DNA from: Elusimicrobiota bacterium
GTDB lineage: Bacteria > Elusimicrobiota > Elusimicrobia > UBA1565 > UBA9628
Length of the DNA: 64,000 nt
Reading direction: 5' to 3'
Assembly: GCA_016218575.1 (NCBI GenBank)
Contig: JACRDN010000016.1
Coordinates: forward strand, 62,001 to 126,000
Below, piece by piece: positions 1 to 7,930 of the stretch. The translations under genes and the position numbers were made by a program. The stretch's first letter is position 1, and every line of letters begins with the position of its first letter. Under the pieces are notes generated by a model. That model was not told the origin of the DNA. It did not search any database and saw only the letters and a program-made list of their open reading frames with translations.

Positions 1-1256
1 TGATCTCCGTTCTCGAGGAGGCGGCTCTCGCCAACCCCGAGGTCCATTTCTCCTGCAAGTCCGAGGGGCGCAAGGCCCTCCTCTTCGCGGCGGAGAGATC
101 CCCCGATCCCGTCGAGAGCCGCTTGAGGCGGGCCGCCGCCGTCCTCGGCCCGGACCTTTCCGATGGACTAATTCCCGCGGTCGCCGAAAGGCCGGGGCTC
201 AAGCTCTGCCTTTTCCTCTCCCCGCCGGAAAGACCTTCCGCCTCGCGCTATTTCCAATTCTGGCTTCTCAACCGCAGGCCCATCGCCTCGCGCCTCCTTC
301 AGCAGGCCCTTTACCGGGCCTACGAGGAGCATCGTCTGGCAGGCAAGCACCCGGTGTGCGTGGGGCATTTGGAACTCTGCCCCGACTCCTTCGACGTGAA
401 CGTGCATCCGGGCAAGCGCGAGGTGCGCTTCAAGTCCGACCGGGATATTTTCGAGGTCGTCTCGGGCCTGGCCCGCTCAGCGCTGTTGAAGGCCCAGCGC
501 GCGGGGGCCCTTTGGGCCGGAGCGCCCGCGGCCCCGGCTTTGGAGGTGCGGGAAGCGCCGCCGGCCTACCGCGGCGGCCCGGCGGCCGCTTTGGAGCCCT
601 TCCTGGGGCTCCAGACTGTACCCTCTCAGGCCTTGGCCGCCCCCGAGAGCGCCCCGGCGTGGTTCACGCCGCCCTACCGTTATCTGGGGCAGATCGAGAA
701 GAGCTATCTTCTCTTCGAGGCGGCGGGCGGCCTCTTCATGCTGGACCAGCACGCGGCCGCCGAGCGAATCCTCTTCGAGAAACTGATGGCCGAGATCGAG
801 GAGGGCCCGGCCCGGGCCCAGAATCTCATGCTCCCCCTCTGCGTGGAGCTCCCGGCCTCGGCCGTGCCCAAGGTCCTGTCCAAAAAGGAAAGGCTCGAGC
901 GCCTGGGATTCACGGTGGAGCCCTTCGGAAAGACCGGCCTGCGCGTGTTGGCCGTGCCGGCGCTTATCGGCAAGGACTCGGAGCTCAAGGAAGTCCTCCA
1001 CCGCCTCGTGGATTCCCTGGGCGACCCCGTAAACGCCGCCCAGGAGGCCCGCCACGACGCCTTGGCCACGGTCGCCTGCAAGGCCGCGGTCAAGGCCCAC
1101 GATCCCCTGGGGCCGGAGCAGGCCTTGCGGCTTCTCGAGGACCTCAAGGACTGCCGGGACGGCTCCTGCTGCCCCCACGGCCGGCGCGCCATCCTGGCCA
1201 TGAACCGGGAGGAGTTGGCCCGCCGCTTCCAGCGCCCCGGCGCTCCGCCGTTGTAG
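1..1256 (+). CDS. mutL: DNA mismatch repair protein MutL, C-terminal part (gene cut by window start)
   Basis: The frame is open from base 3 and encodes about 417 residues. The first part is the end of the N-terminal ATPase region (S5-like fold), with the family signature LNRRPI (bases 267-284) and NVHPGKREVRF (bases 399-431). After a proline/alanine-rich linker comes the C-terminal dimerisation/endonuclease domain. It carries DQHAAAERILFE at about 744, which fits the DQHA(X)2E(X)4E nicking motif, then ACKAAVKAHDPL and CPHGRR near the end. The last motif is usually CPHGRP, so the final residue differs. MutL links MutS mismatch recognition to strand nicking; the intact motif predicts an active endonuclease. 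The next gene on the same strand is over 250 bases away, after a strong hairpin. Confidence 0.95.
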   Translation, partial: ISVLEEAALANPEVHFSCKSEGRKALLFAAERSPDPVESRLRRAAAVLGPDLSDGLIPAVAERPGLKLCLFLSPPERPSASRYFQFWLLNRRPIASRLLQQALYRAYEEHRLAGKHPVCVGHLELCPDSFDVNVHPGKREVRFKSDRDIFEVVSGLARSALLKAQRAGALWAGAPAAPALEVREAPPAYRGGPAAALEPFLGLQTVPSQALAAPESAPAWFTPPYRYLGQIEKSYLLFEAAGGLFMLDQHAAAERILFEKLMAEIEEGPARAQNLMLPLCVELPASAVPKVLSKKERLERLGFTVEPFGKTGLRVLAVPALIGKDSELKEVLHRLVDSLGDPVNAAQEARHDALATVACKAAVKAHDPLGPEQALRLLEDLKDCRDGSCCPHGRRAILAMNREELARRFQRPGAPPL

Positions 1257-1288
1257 TTTCTCGACGACAAATAGGCCATTTTTGGGCC

Positions 1289-1316
1289 TTGACATCCCGG
1301 CTATTAGTGCTATACT
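1289..1316 (+). promoter_or_regulatory. Near-consensus sigma70-type promoter (TTGACA - 16 - TATACT)
   Basis: TTGACA lies at 1289-1294 and TATACT at 1311-1316 with a 16-base spacer, 33 bases after the mutL stop. The predicted transcription start, about 7 bases after the -10 box, falls at about 1323, exactly the first base of the hairpin at 1323-1370. No sizeable ORF starts at that point. Confidence 0.7.
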
Positions 1317-1322
1317 GAACTT

Positions 1323-1378
1323 GGGGGTGCCAAGGCAGTCGAATTAAGCGACGCTTGCCTTGGCACCTCCGGCTTTTT
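1323..1378 (+). terminator. Long hairpin plus T-run: mutL terminator or compact small RNA
   Basis: Arms 1323-1337 and 1356-1370 pair over 15 bp with one G-U. Inside, GTCG (1338-1341) pairs with CGAC (1349-1352) around a 7-base loop, leaving a 3-base bulge. After GGC come five T (1374-1378), so the element looks like an intrinsic terminator on the + strand. Because a near-consensus promoter would start transcription at its first base, it could also yield an RNA of about 55 nt that is nothing but this hairpin. It also separates mutL from the oppositely oriented antitoxin fragment. Confidence 0.65.
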
Positions 1379-1490
1379 AGGGGTCTCGAGAGAAGGCCCA
1401 GCCGGAGACGTACTTGTGGATGATGCTCGCGACCAAGCTTTGGTAGGGAATTCCTTCCTCGACCTGACGAGCTCTCAGTATGACAATCAT
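1377..1490 (-). pseudogene. C-terminal fragment of a CopG-type antitoxin (BrnT/RelE-associated type)
   Basis: A 37-codon reading frame from ATG at 1490 contains EEGIPYQSLVASIIHKYVSG, the conserved end of the CopG-like antitoxins in which a ribbon-helix-helix protein finishes with (E)EGIPYQTLISSxxHKYxxG. Such antitoxins are normally 80-95 residues; here the N-terminal half is missing and an in-frame TAA lies three codons before the ATG. No toxin gene is next to it. I read it as the relic of a lost toxin-antitoxin locus. The match is motif recognition only, not an alignment. Confidence 0.65.
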
Positions 1491-1513
1491 CAGCGTTTAG
1501 GCTGGGGCGGGTT

Positions 1514-2335
1514 ATGTCTAATGGACCCGTGATGAACCTCAAGGGCAAGACCGTCCTGGTCACCGGCGCGGCCTCCGGAATCGGGCGGCGCCTGGCCCGG
1601 GACCTCTTCTGGAACGAGGGCAGCCGCCTCATACTCGCCGACATCGACGCGGAGGGGCTGGAGGAGCTCGAAAACGAACTCGAGCCGCCGGGGGAGGGAG
1701 ACCGCGTCGAGGCCGTCGTCTGCGATATCGCCTTGGAGGCGCACGTCGAAAGGCTCGCCCGCGCGGCCGGCGGCGGTCCGATAGACGTGCTGGTCAACAA
1801 CGCGGGAGTAGCACGGCTGGGCTCCTTCGAGAACGGCGACTTTCGCGATTTCGAACGCGTTATCGCGGTCAATCTCCTGGGCACGGCCCGGGTGACCAAG
1901 GCCGTGCTGCCCCGACTGCTCAAAAGCCGCGAGCCCTTCATCGTCAACGTCGCCTCCATGGCGGGCTTGGTCGGGGCTCCGGGGATGAGCTCCTACGTAG
2001 CGTCGAAGTTCGCGATCGTGGGGCTTTCCGATGCCCTGCACGCCGAGCTCGAGGGGCGCGTAGGCGTCGGGGTTGTCTGCCCCACCTTCGTGCGCACCAA
2101 CATCGCGCAAAACGCGCCGGGCAGGGCGGGCTCTTTTCTGGCCGCAGTCGGGTCCAAACCCGCGAAAGTCTCGACGGCGATCCTGCGGACGATCAAGGAG
2201 AATAAGAGGCTGGTCCTGGTCAATCCCGACGCATATTTCTTCTACTATCTTCACCGTTTCTTCCCGGGCTTGAGCGAGACCCTGGTGAGCGCGGGCTATA
2301 AAATGCTCCAGGCCGCCGGAGTCGTGGAGGCGTGA
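1514..2335 (+). CDS. Short-chain dehydrogenase/reductase (SDR)
   Basis: A 273-residue classical SDR. From the ATG at 1514, the nucleotide-binding TGAASGIG is at 17-24, NNAG at 95-98, a serine-rich strand at about 148 and the catalytic YVASK at 161-165. It should oxidise or reduce a hydroxyl/keto group with NAD(P)(H); the substrate is unknown. A start at ATG 1532 (MNLKGKTVLVTG) also looks natural because SDRs usually begin just before that strand, and TCTAAT at 1517-1522 would be a -10 box 9 bases before it. The stop overlaps the GTG start of the next gene (GTGA), so three genes appear translationally coupled and probably act on one lipid-like substrate. Confidence 0.9.
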   Translation: MSNGPVMNLKGKTVLVTGAASGIGRRLARDLFWNEGSRLILADIDAEGLEELENELEPPGEGDRVEAVVCDIALEAHVERLARAAGGGPIDVLVNNAGVARLGSFENGDFRDFERVIAVNLLGTARVTKAVLPRLLKSREPFIVNVASMAGLVGAPGMSSYVASKFAIVGLSDALHAELEGRVGVGVVCPTFVRTNIAQNAPGRAGSFLAAVGSKPAKVSTAILRTIKENKRLVLVNPDAYFFYYLHRFFPGLSETLVSAGYKMLQAAGVVEA

Positions 2336-3105
2336 GCTCCCGGGATTTTTTCGGCCCTTACCTCCAGGAGGACATCTCCATCCGCGGCGCGGCCGCAAAA
2401 TCCCCCCTGTTTTACCGAGACCTGCACATGATGGGAGCTGTTTTCACGGCGCCCCTCGGCCGCCTGAGCGCGGCTCTTCCCCGCGGGGGCCCCGCCCCTT
2501 TGAACGTTCTCGGGCGCGGGTTCGTCGCCGTCCATTGCCTGGAGTACAAGGACACCGACATCGGACCCTACAACGAGGTCTCTCTCTCTATCGCGGTGCG
2601 CCGCGGCTGGCTGCCGCTGGCCTCGCTTTTCCAGGCGGCCCGCTCGCTTTGGCGGCGGGAATTCCACGGCTACGTCTCGGCTCTGCCGGTGACGACGACG
2701 ATAGCCCTGCACGGGGGCCTCGACTACTTCAATTATCCCAAGTACCTGGCAGACATCACCTTCAGGGAGACGGCCGGACATCGGGTCTGCACTTTGCGCG
2801 ACAAAGAGAGCCTGGACGTCATCCTGGAGTTCGAGGGGCGAAGAATCCCGACCCGGAACCGCGCGCCCAGGGACCAGAACCTGACGGCGATGTTCTCTTA
2901 TCCGGAAATCGCCGGACGCCCCCATCGGGCGACATTCCTGGTGAATCACATCGAGCGCGGCTCCCGTTTCTTGAGCGGCGCCAGACTGCGCCTGGGCAGC
3001 CACCCGCGATCCCAGGCCTTCGCGGAGTTGGGCCTGGGCCCCTTGGCGCACTACCTGTTCGCCCCCAGATGCCAGGCGATCCTGTTCAGGCCCGAGCCCC
3101 TGTGA
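2332..3105 (+). CDS. Acetoacetate decarboxylase-like family protein
   Basis: 257 residues from GTG inside the SDR stop (GTGA). The segment YKDTDIGPYNEV (about 73-84) and the later NYPKYLADI (about 136-144) resemble the acetoacetate decarboxylase superfamily, where a lysine in the YPK context forms the Schiff base. The single lysine is kept; the neighbouring second lysine that lowers its pKa in true decarboxylases is a tyrosine here, so catalysis may differ. It lies between an SDR and an FAD-dependent oxidoreductase in a coupled operon, suggesting modification of a keto-acid or fatty-acid-like substrate. The family assignment rests on motifs and size and is moderately sure; the reaction is unknown. 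Confidence 0.6.
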   Translation: MSSRDFFGPYLQEDISIRGAAAKSPLFYRDLHMMGAVFTAPLGRLSAALPRGGPAPLNVLGRGFVAVHCLEYKDTDIGPYNEVSLSIAVRRGWLPLASLFQAARSLWRREFHGYVSALPVTTTIALHGGLDYFNYPKYLADITFRETAGHRVCTLRDKESLDVILEFEGRRIPTRNRAPRDQNLTAMFSYPEIAGRPHRATFLVNHIERGSRFLSGARLRLGSHPRSQAFAELGLGPLAHYLFAPRCQAILFRPEPL

Positions 3106-4364
3106 ACGATGGCAAACAGCGCGTCGCCGTAGTCGGGGGAGGCATCGCGGGCCTGGCCGCCGGCTATTACCTCTCTCGCAGGCATGAGGTCTCCCTCTTC
3201 GAGAAGTCCGGCCGCCTCGGCGGCAACGCCTACTCCTACAGAACCCCCGCGGGAGACTTCCTGGACGTCGCGGCGGCGGCGTTCGGCAAGGCCGGCTACA
3301 AGAACTTCTACGCCCTCCTGGATGAACTGGAAATACCCACCGAGCCCTGCCCGACCTCTTATTTAAGCTTCCACAACCTCGACACCGGGGAGGGGCTGTA
3401 TCTCACCCCATCGGTGGAAGGAGCGCTCTGCCAGGGCCTGAAGCTCCTGCGCCCGGCCAACCTGGCGAGCCTCGCGAGGCTCTTCCTGGGCCTCAAGCGT
3501 GCCCAACTGCGGCGCTCTCGGGGCCGGCTTTCAGGCGAGACCCTCGGCGGCTGCCTGGAGGGACTGCCGGAATTCTCGGGAGACGCCGAGATCGCGTTTC
3601 TCTCGGCGCTGAGCCTTCTCTCCTCGATGGAAATCCACGAGCTTCTGGCCTCGCCCGCGGACTTTTTTCTCGACAAGCTGCGGACGCACCATGACGTGAT
3701 TTCGCCCAAGGCCTTTTATTCCGTCCGCTGCGTGCGGGGAGGCACCCGGCGCTACGTCAATTCCCTGGCCGCGCCATACCGCAAGAGGATACGGTTCAAC
3801 GCCAGTATCGCCGCCATCGAGCGCGGCGCGGGGGGCGGGACGACTCTGGTCCTGGAGGACGGCTCGCGGGAGGCCTTCGAGGCGGTGGTTATGGCCTGCA
3901 ACCCGGACCAAGCCCTGGCGCTCCTGGCGCGGCCGACCGCTCTCGAGCAGGAACTATTGGGCGCTTGGCGCTACAAAGAAGGTCGGGTCGTGGTCCATCG
4001 CGACCATTCCTCCTTCCCTCCCCGGCCCTTGATAGGAGCCTACACCTTCCTCTACACGCTCAGGGCCGGGACAATGCGGACTTCGGTCAACGGCGCCCTC
4101 TGGCACGAGCCCCAAGCTCCCAAGGATTGCGACTTCATCAGCGCCCAGCATCCCAACTATCCCATCCGGCCCGATCTCATCGCCCTCGATACCAGGCTGC
4201 GCACTCCCCTCTTCGACTTCGCGTCCTGCGCGACCATTCCCCTCCTGCCGCGCCTCAATGACGGAGGCCCCGTCTACTACTGCGGCAGCTACTTCGGCCA
4301 CGGGCTCCACGAGGACGCCGTGGCCTCGGCCAAGCAGGTCGCCCGGCGCTTGTATTGCCTTTAG
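3102..4364 (+). CDS. FAD/NAD(P)-binding oxidoreductase, amine-oxidase fold (COG2907-like)
   Basis: 420 residues from a GTG overlapping the previous stop (GTGA). The dinucleotide-binding motif GGGIAGLAAGYYL starts at about residue 12, an acidic strand end FEK follows at 33-35 and RLGGNA at 38-43, the pattern of flavin amine oxidases and phytoene-desaturase-like proteins. The middle phrase VRGGTRRYVNSL and the tail GPVYYCGSYFGHGLHEDAVASA are typical of the COG2907 group, often found beside fatty-acid-modifying enzymes such as cyclopropane synthases. Here its partners are an SDR and a decarboxylase-like protein. The frame is open far upstream, but those residues are the ADC-like gene read in another frame. 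The exact substrate is unknown. Confidence 0.85.
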   Translation: MNDGKQRVAVVGGGIAGLAAGYYLSRRHEVSLFEKSGRLGGNAYSYRTPAGDFLDVAAAAFGKAGYKNFYALLDELEIPTEPCPTSYLSFHNLDTGEGLYLTPSVEGALCQGLKLLRPANLASLARLFLGLKRAQLRRSRGRLSGETLGGCLEGLPEFSGDAEIAFLSALSLLSSMEIHELLASPADFFLDKLRTHHDVISPKAFYSVRCVRGGTRRYVNSLAAPYRKRIRFNASIAAIERGAGGGTTLVLEDGSREAFEAVVMACNPDQALALLARPTALEQELLGAWRYKEGRVVVHRDHSSFPPRPLIGAYTFLYTLRAGTMRTSVNGALWHEPQAPKDCDFISAQHPNYPIRPDLIALDTRLRTPLFDFASCATIPLLPRLNDGGPVYYCGSYFGHGLHEDAVASAKQVARRLYCL

Positions 4365-4368
4365 CCGC

Positions 4369-5088
4369 TTAAGGCAGTCCCCAAACCGGATGCCACTGGG
4401 GAATGATCCGGACATCCTTGAGGAGGGCCCGAGCCTGGCGCAGGAACCGGATGGCGAGCTCGGGCGCCACGGGCTCGACCCCTAAGCGTGGGGTGGCGGG
4501 CTGGAGGACAAGCGTGACATCGGGCGAGCCTTCCTGCATCAGGCGGATGACTTGCCGCCACTCGGCCGGAGTGGAGCGGGATGTCAGGACCACCTTCACG
4601 AAAGTATTCTTGGGCGCGATCCGCAGGAATTCCAGATGCTCGGACCACGTCTGCCTCCCCGTGGCCGAGGGAAGCTTCACATCCATGGCCACGACGTCGC
4701 AAAGCCCCGCCACCTGGCGCAGGGCACCGACGCGGGTGCCGTTGGTCTCCAAATAATTCCGAAAGCCCTTTCCCCGCGCCCAGGCCATCATGGGCTTTAG
4801 AAAAGGGACATGCAGCAAAGGCTCCCCTCCGGTCCAAGAGACGGCCTCCGGCCTCTTCTCCTTGGCCAAGGCCGCGATTTTCTCCTCCACTTGAGACCGG
4901 CTCCACAAGGCTCCCGAGGGAATGGGAATGGTCTCTGGCTCGTCGCAGTAGTCGCAATGGAGGTTGCAGCCGCCAAAGCGCACGAATATCTGCCTTTGCC
5001 CAAGATAGAGCCCTTCCCCCTGGAGGGAAGAGAATATTCGCACGATGCGGGCTGCATTTGAATTAGCGAGCTTGGCTGTCTCGGCCAT
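4369..5088 (-). CDS. queE: 7-carboxy-7-deazaguanine synthase QueE (radical SAM)
   Basis: 239 residues. The second step after QueD in queuosine/7-deazaguanine synthesis: radical-SAM ring contraction of 6-carboxytetrahydropterin to 7-carboxy-7-deazaguanine. The sequence begins with IVRIFSSLQGEGLYLGQR, which is diagnostic of QueE, then FGGCNLHCDYCD giving the CX3CX2C cluster ligands C41, C45 and C48, and SWTGGEPLL for SAM binding. The ATG at 5088 is chosen because it starts 2 bases after the queC stop and the upstream extension is queC read out of frame. It converges with the FAD gene, whose stop is 4 bases away. Confidence 0.93.
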   Translation of the reverse strand: MAETAKLANSNAARIVRIFSSLQGEGLYLGQRQIFVRFGGCNLHCDYCDEPETIPIPSGALWSRSQVEEKIAALAKEKRPEAVSWTGGEPLLHVPFLKPMMAWARGKGFRNYLETNGTRVGALRQVAGLCDVVAMDVKLPSATGRQTWSEHLEFLRIAPKNTFVKVVLTSRSTPAEWRQVIRLMQEGSPDVTLVLQPATPRLGVEPVAPELAIRFLRQARALLKDVRIIPQWHPVWGLP

Positions 5089-5090
5089 TT

Positions 5091-5756
5091 TTAGCTCAGA
5101 GCGGGATCGGCGACGCCGACCTCGTAAAATCCCTTGGCCCTGAGCTTGCAGGAGTCGCATTTCCCGCAGGGACGCTGCCCGCCTCTATAGCAAGACCAGG
5201 TGAGGGCAAGCGGGGCATTCACCTTCAAGGCGAGCTTGATGATGCCCTTCTTATCAAGACGGATAAGAGGTGCTAGGACCTCGAATTCCCGCCCCGCGGA
5301 ACCCGAACGGCTTCCCAGCCTCGCCGCTTTCTCGAAAGCGGCGAGGTACCGGGGCCGGCAGTCGGGGTAGCCCGAGTAGTCAAGGGCATTGGCGCCGATC
5401 ACGATGGCTTGAGCTCCCACCGCGTCGGCCAAGGACAGGGCCAAGGACAGGAAAACGGTGTTTCGTCCGGGAACGTAGGTGCTCGGCAACTCCCTGCCGA
5501 TCTTCGGGAGGGGCAGATCGGGAAGAGCAAGCCCCTTGTTTATCAGCGAGCTGACCTTCAACCACGGGAGGGCGAGCTTTATCTCATGGAATTCAGCCCC
5601 GGCGCGCTTGGCCGCCTCTCGCGCCGCGTCGAGCTCCCGCCGGTGCCTCTGCCCATAGTCTATGGAGAGGGCCGAGAGGCCATAACCGCGCTTCTTGGCC
5701 CAAAACAAAGCCGTGGTGGAATCAAGGCCGCCGGAAAGAAGGACCACCGCTTTCAT
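5091..5756 (-). CDS. queC: 7-cyano-7-deazaguanine synthase QueC
   Basis: 221 residues. ATP-dependent conversion of 7-carboxy-7-deazaguanine and ammonia to preQ0. The PP-loop SGGLDST is at 8-14, followed by IDYGQRHRRE, the signature of QueC. A zinc-binding C-terminus has C189, C197, C200 and C203 (CX8CX2CX2C). ATG 5756 begins MKAVVLLSGGLDS, so the upstream in-frame residues are not needed. It is the first of the queC-queE pair, 13 bases after the exonuclease gene. A short direct repeat (GCCAAGGACAG twice, about 5428-5451) encodes LSLALSLA. queD and queF are not in the window. Confidence 0.95.
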   Translation of the reverse strand: MKAVVLLSGGLDSTTALFWAKKRGYGLSALSIDYGQRHRRELDAAREAAKRAGAEFHEIKLALPWLKVSSLINKGLALPDLPLPKIGRELPSTYVPGRNTVFLSLALSLADAVGAQAIVIGANALDYSGYPDCRPRYLAAFEKAARLGSRSGSAGREFEVLAPLIRLDKKGIIKLALKVNAPLALTWSCYRGGQRPCGKCDSCKLRAKGFYEVGVADPALS

Positions 5757-5769
5757 GAAAAGAGCCGGC

Positions 5770-6546
5770 CTATCGCCGGACCGGGAATTTCCCGGCAAGG
5801 GCGTCGCGGCAGATCTGGGCCAGCTCCTGGGTGGTCTTCTCGGCCCTCATCAGCCATTCCAAATAGGACCGCTCCTTCTGCACCACCTCGCGCAAGGTCA
5901 AGGTCCTGTGCTTGCCGAAATTGAAGCTCGCCTCGCCGTTGCGCCAGACGAATTTCCCTTCGGAGTCCACGTTCCTGTCGTCGCGCTCCTGGCAGAGCGC
6001 GCTCAAGGCCCCCAGGTCCCGCGGGAGGGCCTCGTAGCGCTGGACCTGGCCCCAAAAAACCTCGAAGGAGGCCCGAGCGTCGGGCTCGGCGCGGTGGGCG
6101 TCGGTCAGCTCCTTGCCGCAGTAGAATTTATAGGCCGCGGTGAGGTTGCGGGGCTCCATCTTGCGGAAGATATGGAGCGAGTCCACGAGCTTGCGCCCGT
6201 TGGTGGGAAAATCGAAGCCCGCGCGCTTGATCTCGGCCTGGAGGATGGGCACGTCGAACTTGAGTATGCCGAAGCCCCCCAGGTCGGCCTCCCCGATGAA
6301 CTCCAGTATCCGGGGCGCCACGTCCTTGAAGAAGGGCTGGTCTCGCACCATCTCATCTGTGATGTGGTGCACCGCCACGGCCTCTATCGGGATGGGCATG
6401 CCTGGATTGACCAAGGAGGAGAAGCTCTGTTCGGCGCCGTCGGGCAGGCGCTTGACGAGGGCTATGTCCACGATCCTGTCGTGCGCGGGGGACACGCCCG
6501 TGGCCTCTATGTCGAAGAAAACCAGGGGCTTTTCGAGCTTAAGCAT
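5770..6546 (-). CDS. DEDDh 3'-5' exonuclease (DnaQ-like) with C-terminal DUF3820-like module
   Basis: 258 residues. The nuclease domain (about 1-180) has all DEDDh blocks: FFDIEATG with D12 and E14, HHITDEM, GFGILKFDVPIL and the HRAEPDA block containing the catalytic His and last Asp. It resembles the DNA polymerase III epsilon proofreading subunit and RNase T family. The tail has FNFGKHRTLTLREV and YLEWLMRAEK, matching the small DUF3820-type module attached to many bacterial exonucleases. The start ATG 6546 is chosen because it sits directly before LEKPLVFFDIEATG and 12 bases after an extended -10 box. It probably leads a transcript with queC and queE. Confidence 0.88.
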   Translation of the reverse strand: MLKLEKPLVFFDIEATGVSPAHDRIVDIALVKRLPDGAEQSFSSLVNPGMPIPIEAVAVHHITDEMVRDQPFFKDVAPRILEFIGEADLGGFGILKFDVPILQAEIKRAGFDFPTNGRKLVDSLHIFRKMEPRNLTAAYKFYCGKELTDAHRAEPDARASFEVFWGQVQRYEALPRDLGALSALCQERDDRNVDSEGKFVWRNGEASFNFGKHRTLTLREVVQKERSYLEWLMRAEKTTQELAQICRDALAGKFPVRR

Positions 6547-6558
6547 GGGAGATAGAGA

Positions 6559-6567
6559 ATTATAGCA
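6559..6567 (-). promoter_or_regulatory. Extended -10 promoter (TGCTATAAT) of the exonuclease gene
   Basis: On the minus strand TGC-TATAAT occupies 6567-6559, 12 bases before ATG 6546. No -35 match is visible at the usual distance; the TGn extension can compensate. The box overlaps the stop codon of the CPBP gene. The mRNA leader would be about 5 nt, with no room for a Shine-Dalgarno site. Confidence 0.6.
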
Positions 6568-7930
6568 TTCCGGAAGCGGCACGACGCCGAACCGCCCTTG
6601 AGACCGGGAGCGGCCTCGGAGTCCAGCGCAGCAACAGATAAAACAGAACCGCTAAGAATGCCAGGCTGGGCCAGCCCATCGCGGGGCTGATGCCGTATAG
6701 AATCCCAAAAAGCGATATCTCGTTTACCCCGCAGAACTCGATCAACAGGTTCAATGCCGTATGCGCCGCGACCGCGGGAGCCAAGCCTCCCTTATGATAG
6801 AGGAGGGCAAAAACCAGCCCGCCAAGCACCCTGGACACGAATATGCGGCCTACAAATCCGTAGGCGAAAATGTGCCTGGCGCTAAATACCAGCGAGGACA
6901 CGATGAAAGCCGCCCATAGGCCGGCTTTCGAGGCGCCGTATTTCTCTCGAAGACCGCCAAAAAGAAAGCGGCGGAATAAGATTTCCTCTCCCAAAGCGCT
7001 CAAAAATATATTGGCACTATAAGAAAACAGAGGACCCAAAACCATCTCCCCAACAACCAGATGAAGACCCGTGACCGCGGCTGCGTAAACAAACGTGAGA
7101 ACATGCTTATTCGTTAAACGGAGGAACTTTACAATCTCTCGGGCGGTTAAAACTTTCAGCGTTGTCGTCAAGGCCTGGTAAATTAAGAACGCCGCGAACC
7201 CAGCCCAAGGAGAAACCTGCTGGAGCATGGCCATGAGATCCATATCGAGAGCATCCTGCGCATGGTCCACCGGCCCAATGGCAAAGGCCGCGGCCAATAC
7301 AGATCCCGGAACGGCCAAAGCACCGATCAAGGCCCCAAAAAACGTGGTGCCCGCCGGACGGCTCTCCAAGAATACGGGAAAACCGATCCGCGAATTTGCT
7401 CGGTCGGGCGCGCTGGCCGGATTGGCGGGCGGCAGCCGAGCCGCCCCGCCGCCGCTTCTTTCCGGCACGACTACGGCAGGGCTGGACTCCCCTTGGCCCG
7501 CGATCCGAAGACCGTCAAAAAACCCCTCGATGGCCCCAAGGCGTCCCAGGAGGTCGCTGGAAAATGCGTCCCGGGCCATGCCGGCCTCGCTCCGGGTAAT
7601 CCTCGAAAGAAGGCTTTGCGCCTCGGGATGGGCGGCAATGACGCGGGCCATTTCCGCGAGGACTTTCAGATTCGCGGGCCCGATCAGCCGCCGCATGCGC
7701 TCCCGAACCTCGGGATTGACGCCGGCGTTCTCCTTGAGCATTGCCGGACGTCCTAGGAGAGAGAAGACGACGCTCCCCAATTCATCGTGGTGGGCCAACT
7801 CTTCCCCTTGGGCATTGACCACCTCGGCCGGAAGATGTCCGCTATTCAGGAAGCTCTCAAGGACTTGCGGCTGGCTCAAGGCCGATAAGGAAGGCCGAAA
7901 AACGCGCCCGGCTGTCGCCTGGATTCTCAT
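6560..7930 (-). CDS. CPBP family intramembrane metalloprotease with large N-terminal domain
   Basis: 456 residues from ATG 7930. The C-terminal half is multispanning and carries the three CPBP (CAAX/Abi) motifs: EEILFR (E315, E316, R320), FSARH (F349, H353) and HTALN (H390, N394). These proteases are related to Rce1 and often act in processing or immunity of peptides. Residues 1-190 form a soluble, probably exported domain unrelated to anything I recognise. An exported N-terminus needs a signal, and a clear signal peptide lies just upstream in another frame (see 7857-8099), so this start may be secondary. Base composition is less GC-rich than in neighbouring genes. Confidence 0.85.
   Translation of the reverse strand: MRIQATAGRVFRPSLSALSQPQVLESFLNSGHLPAEVVNAQGEELAHHDELGSVVFSLLGRPAMLKENAGVNPEVRERMRRLIGPANLKVLAEMARVIAAHPEAQSLLSRITRSEAGMARDAFSSDLLGRLGAIEGFFDGLRIAGQGESSPAVVVPERSGGGAARLPPANPASAPDRANSRIGFPVFLESRPAGTTFFGALIGALAVPGSVLAAAFAIGPVDHAQDALDMDLMAMLQQVSPWAGFAAFLIYQALTTTLKVLTAREIVKFLRLTNKHVLTFVYAAAVTGLHLVVGEMVLGPLFSYSANIFLSALGEEILFRRFLFGGLREKYGASKAGLWAAFIVSSLVFSARHIFAYGFVGRIFVSRVLGGLVFALLYHKGGLAPAVAAHTALNLLIEFCGVNEISLFGILYGISPAMGWPSLAFLAVLFYLLLRWTPRPLPVSRAVRRRAASGML

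Noticed and set aside
2535-3101. N-terminal extension of the FAD gene
   Set aside because: It overlaps the ADC-like gene in another frame; the GTG at 3102 gives the standard N-terminus.
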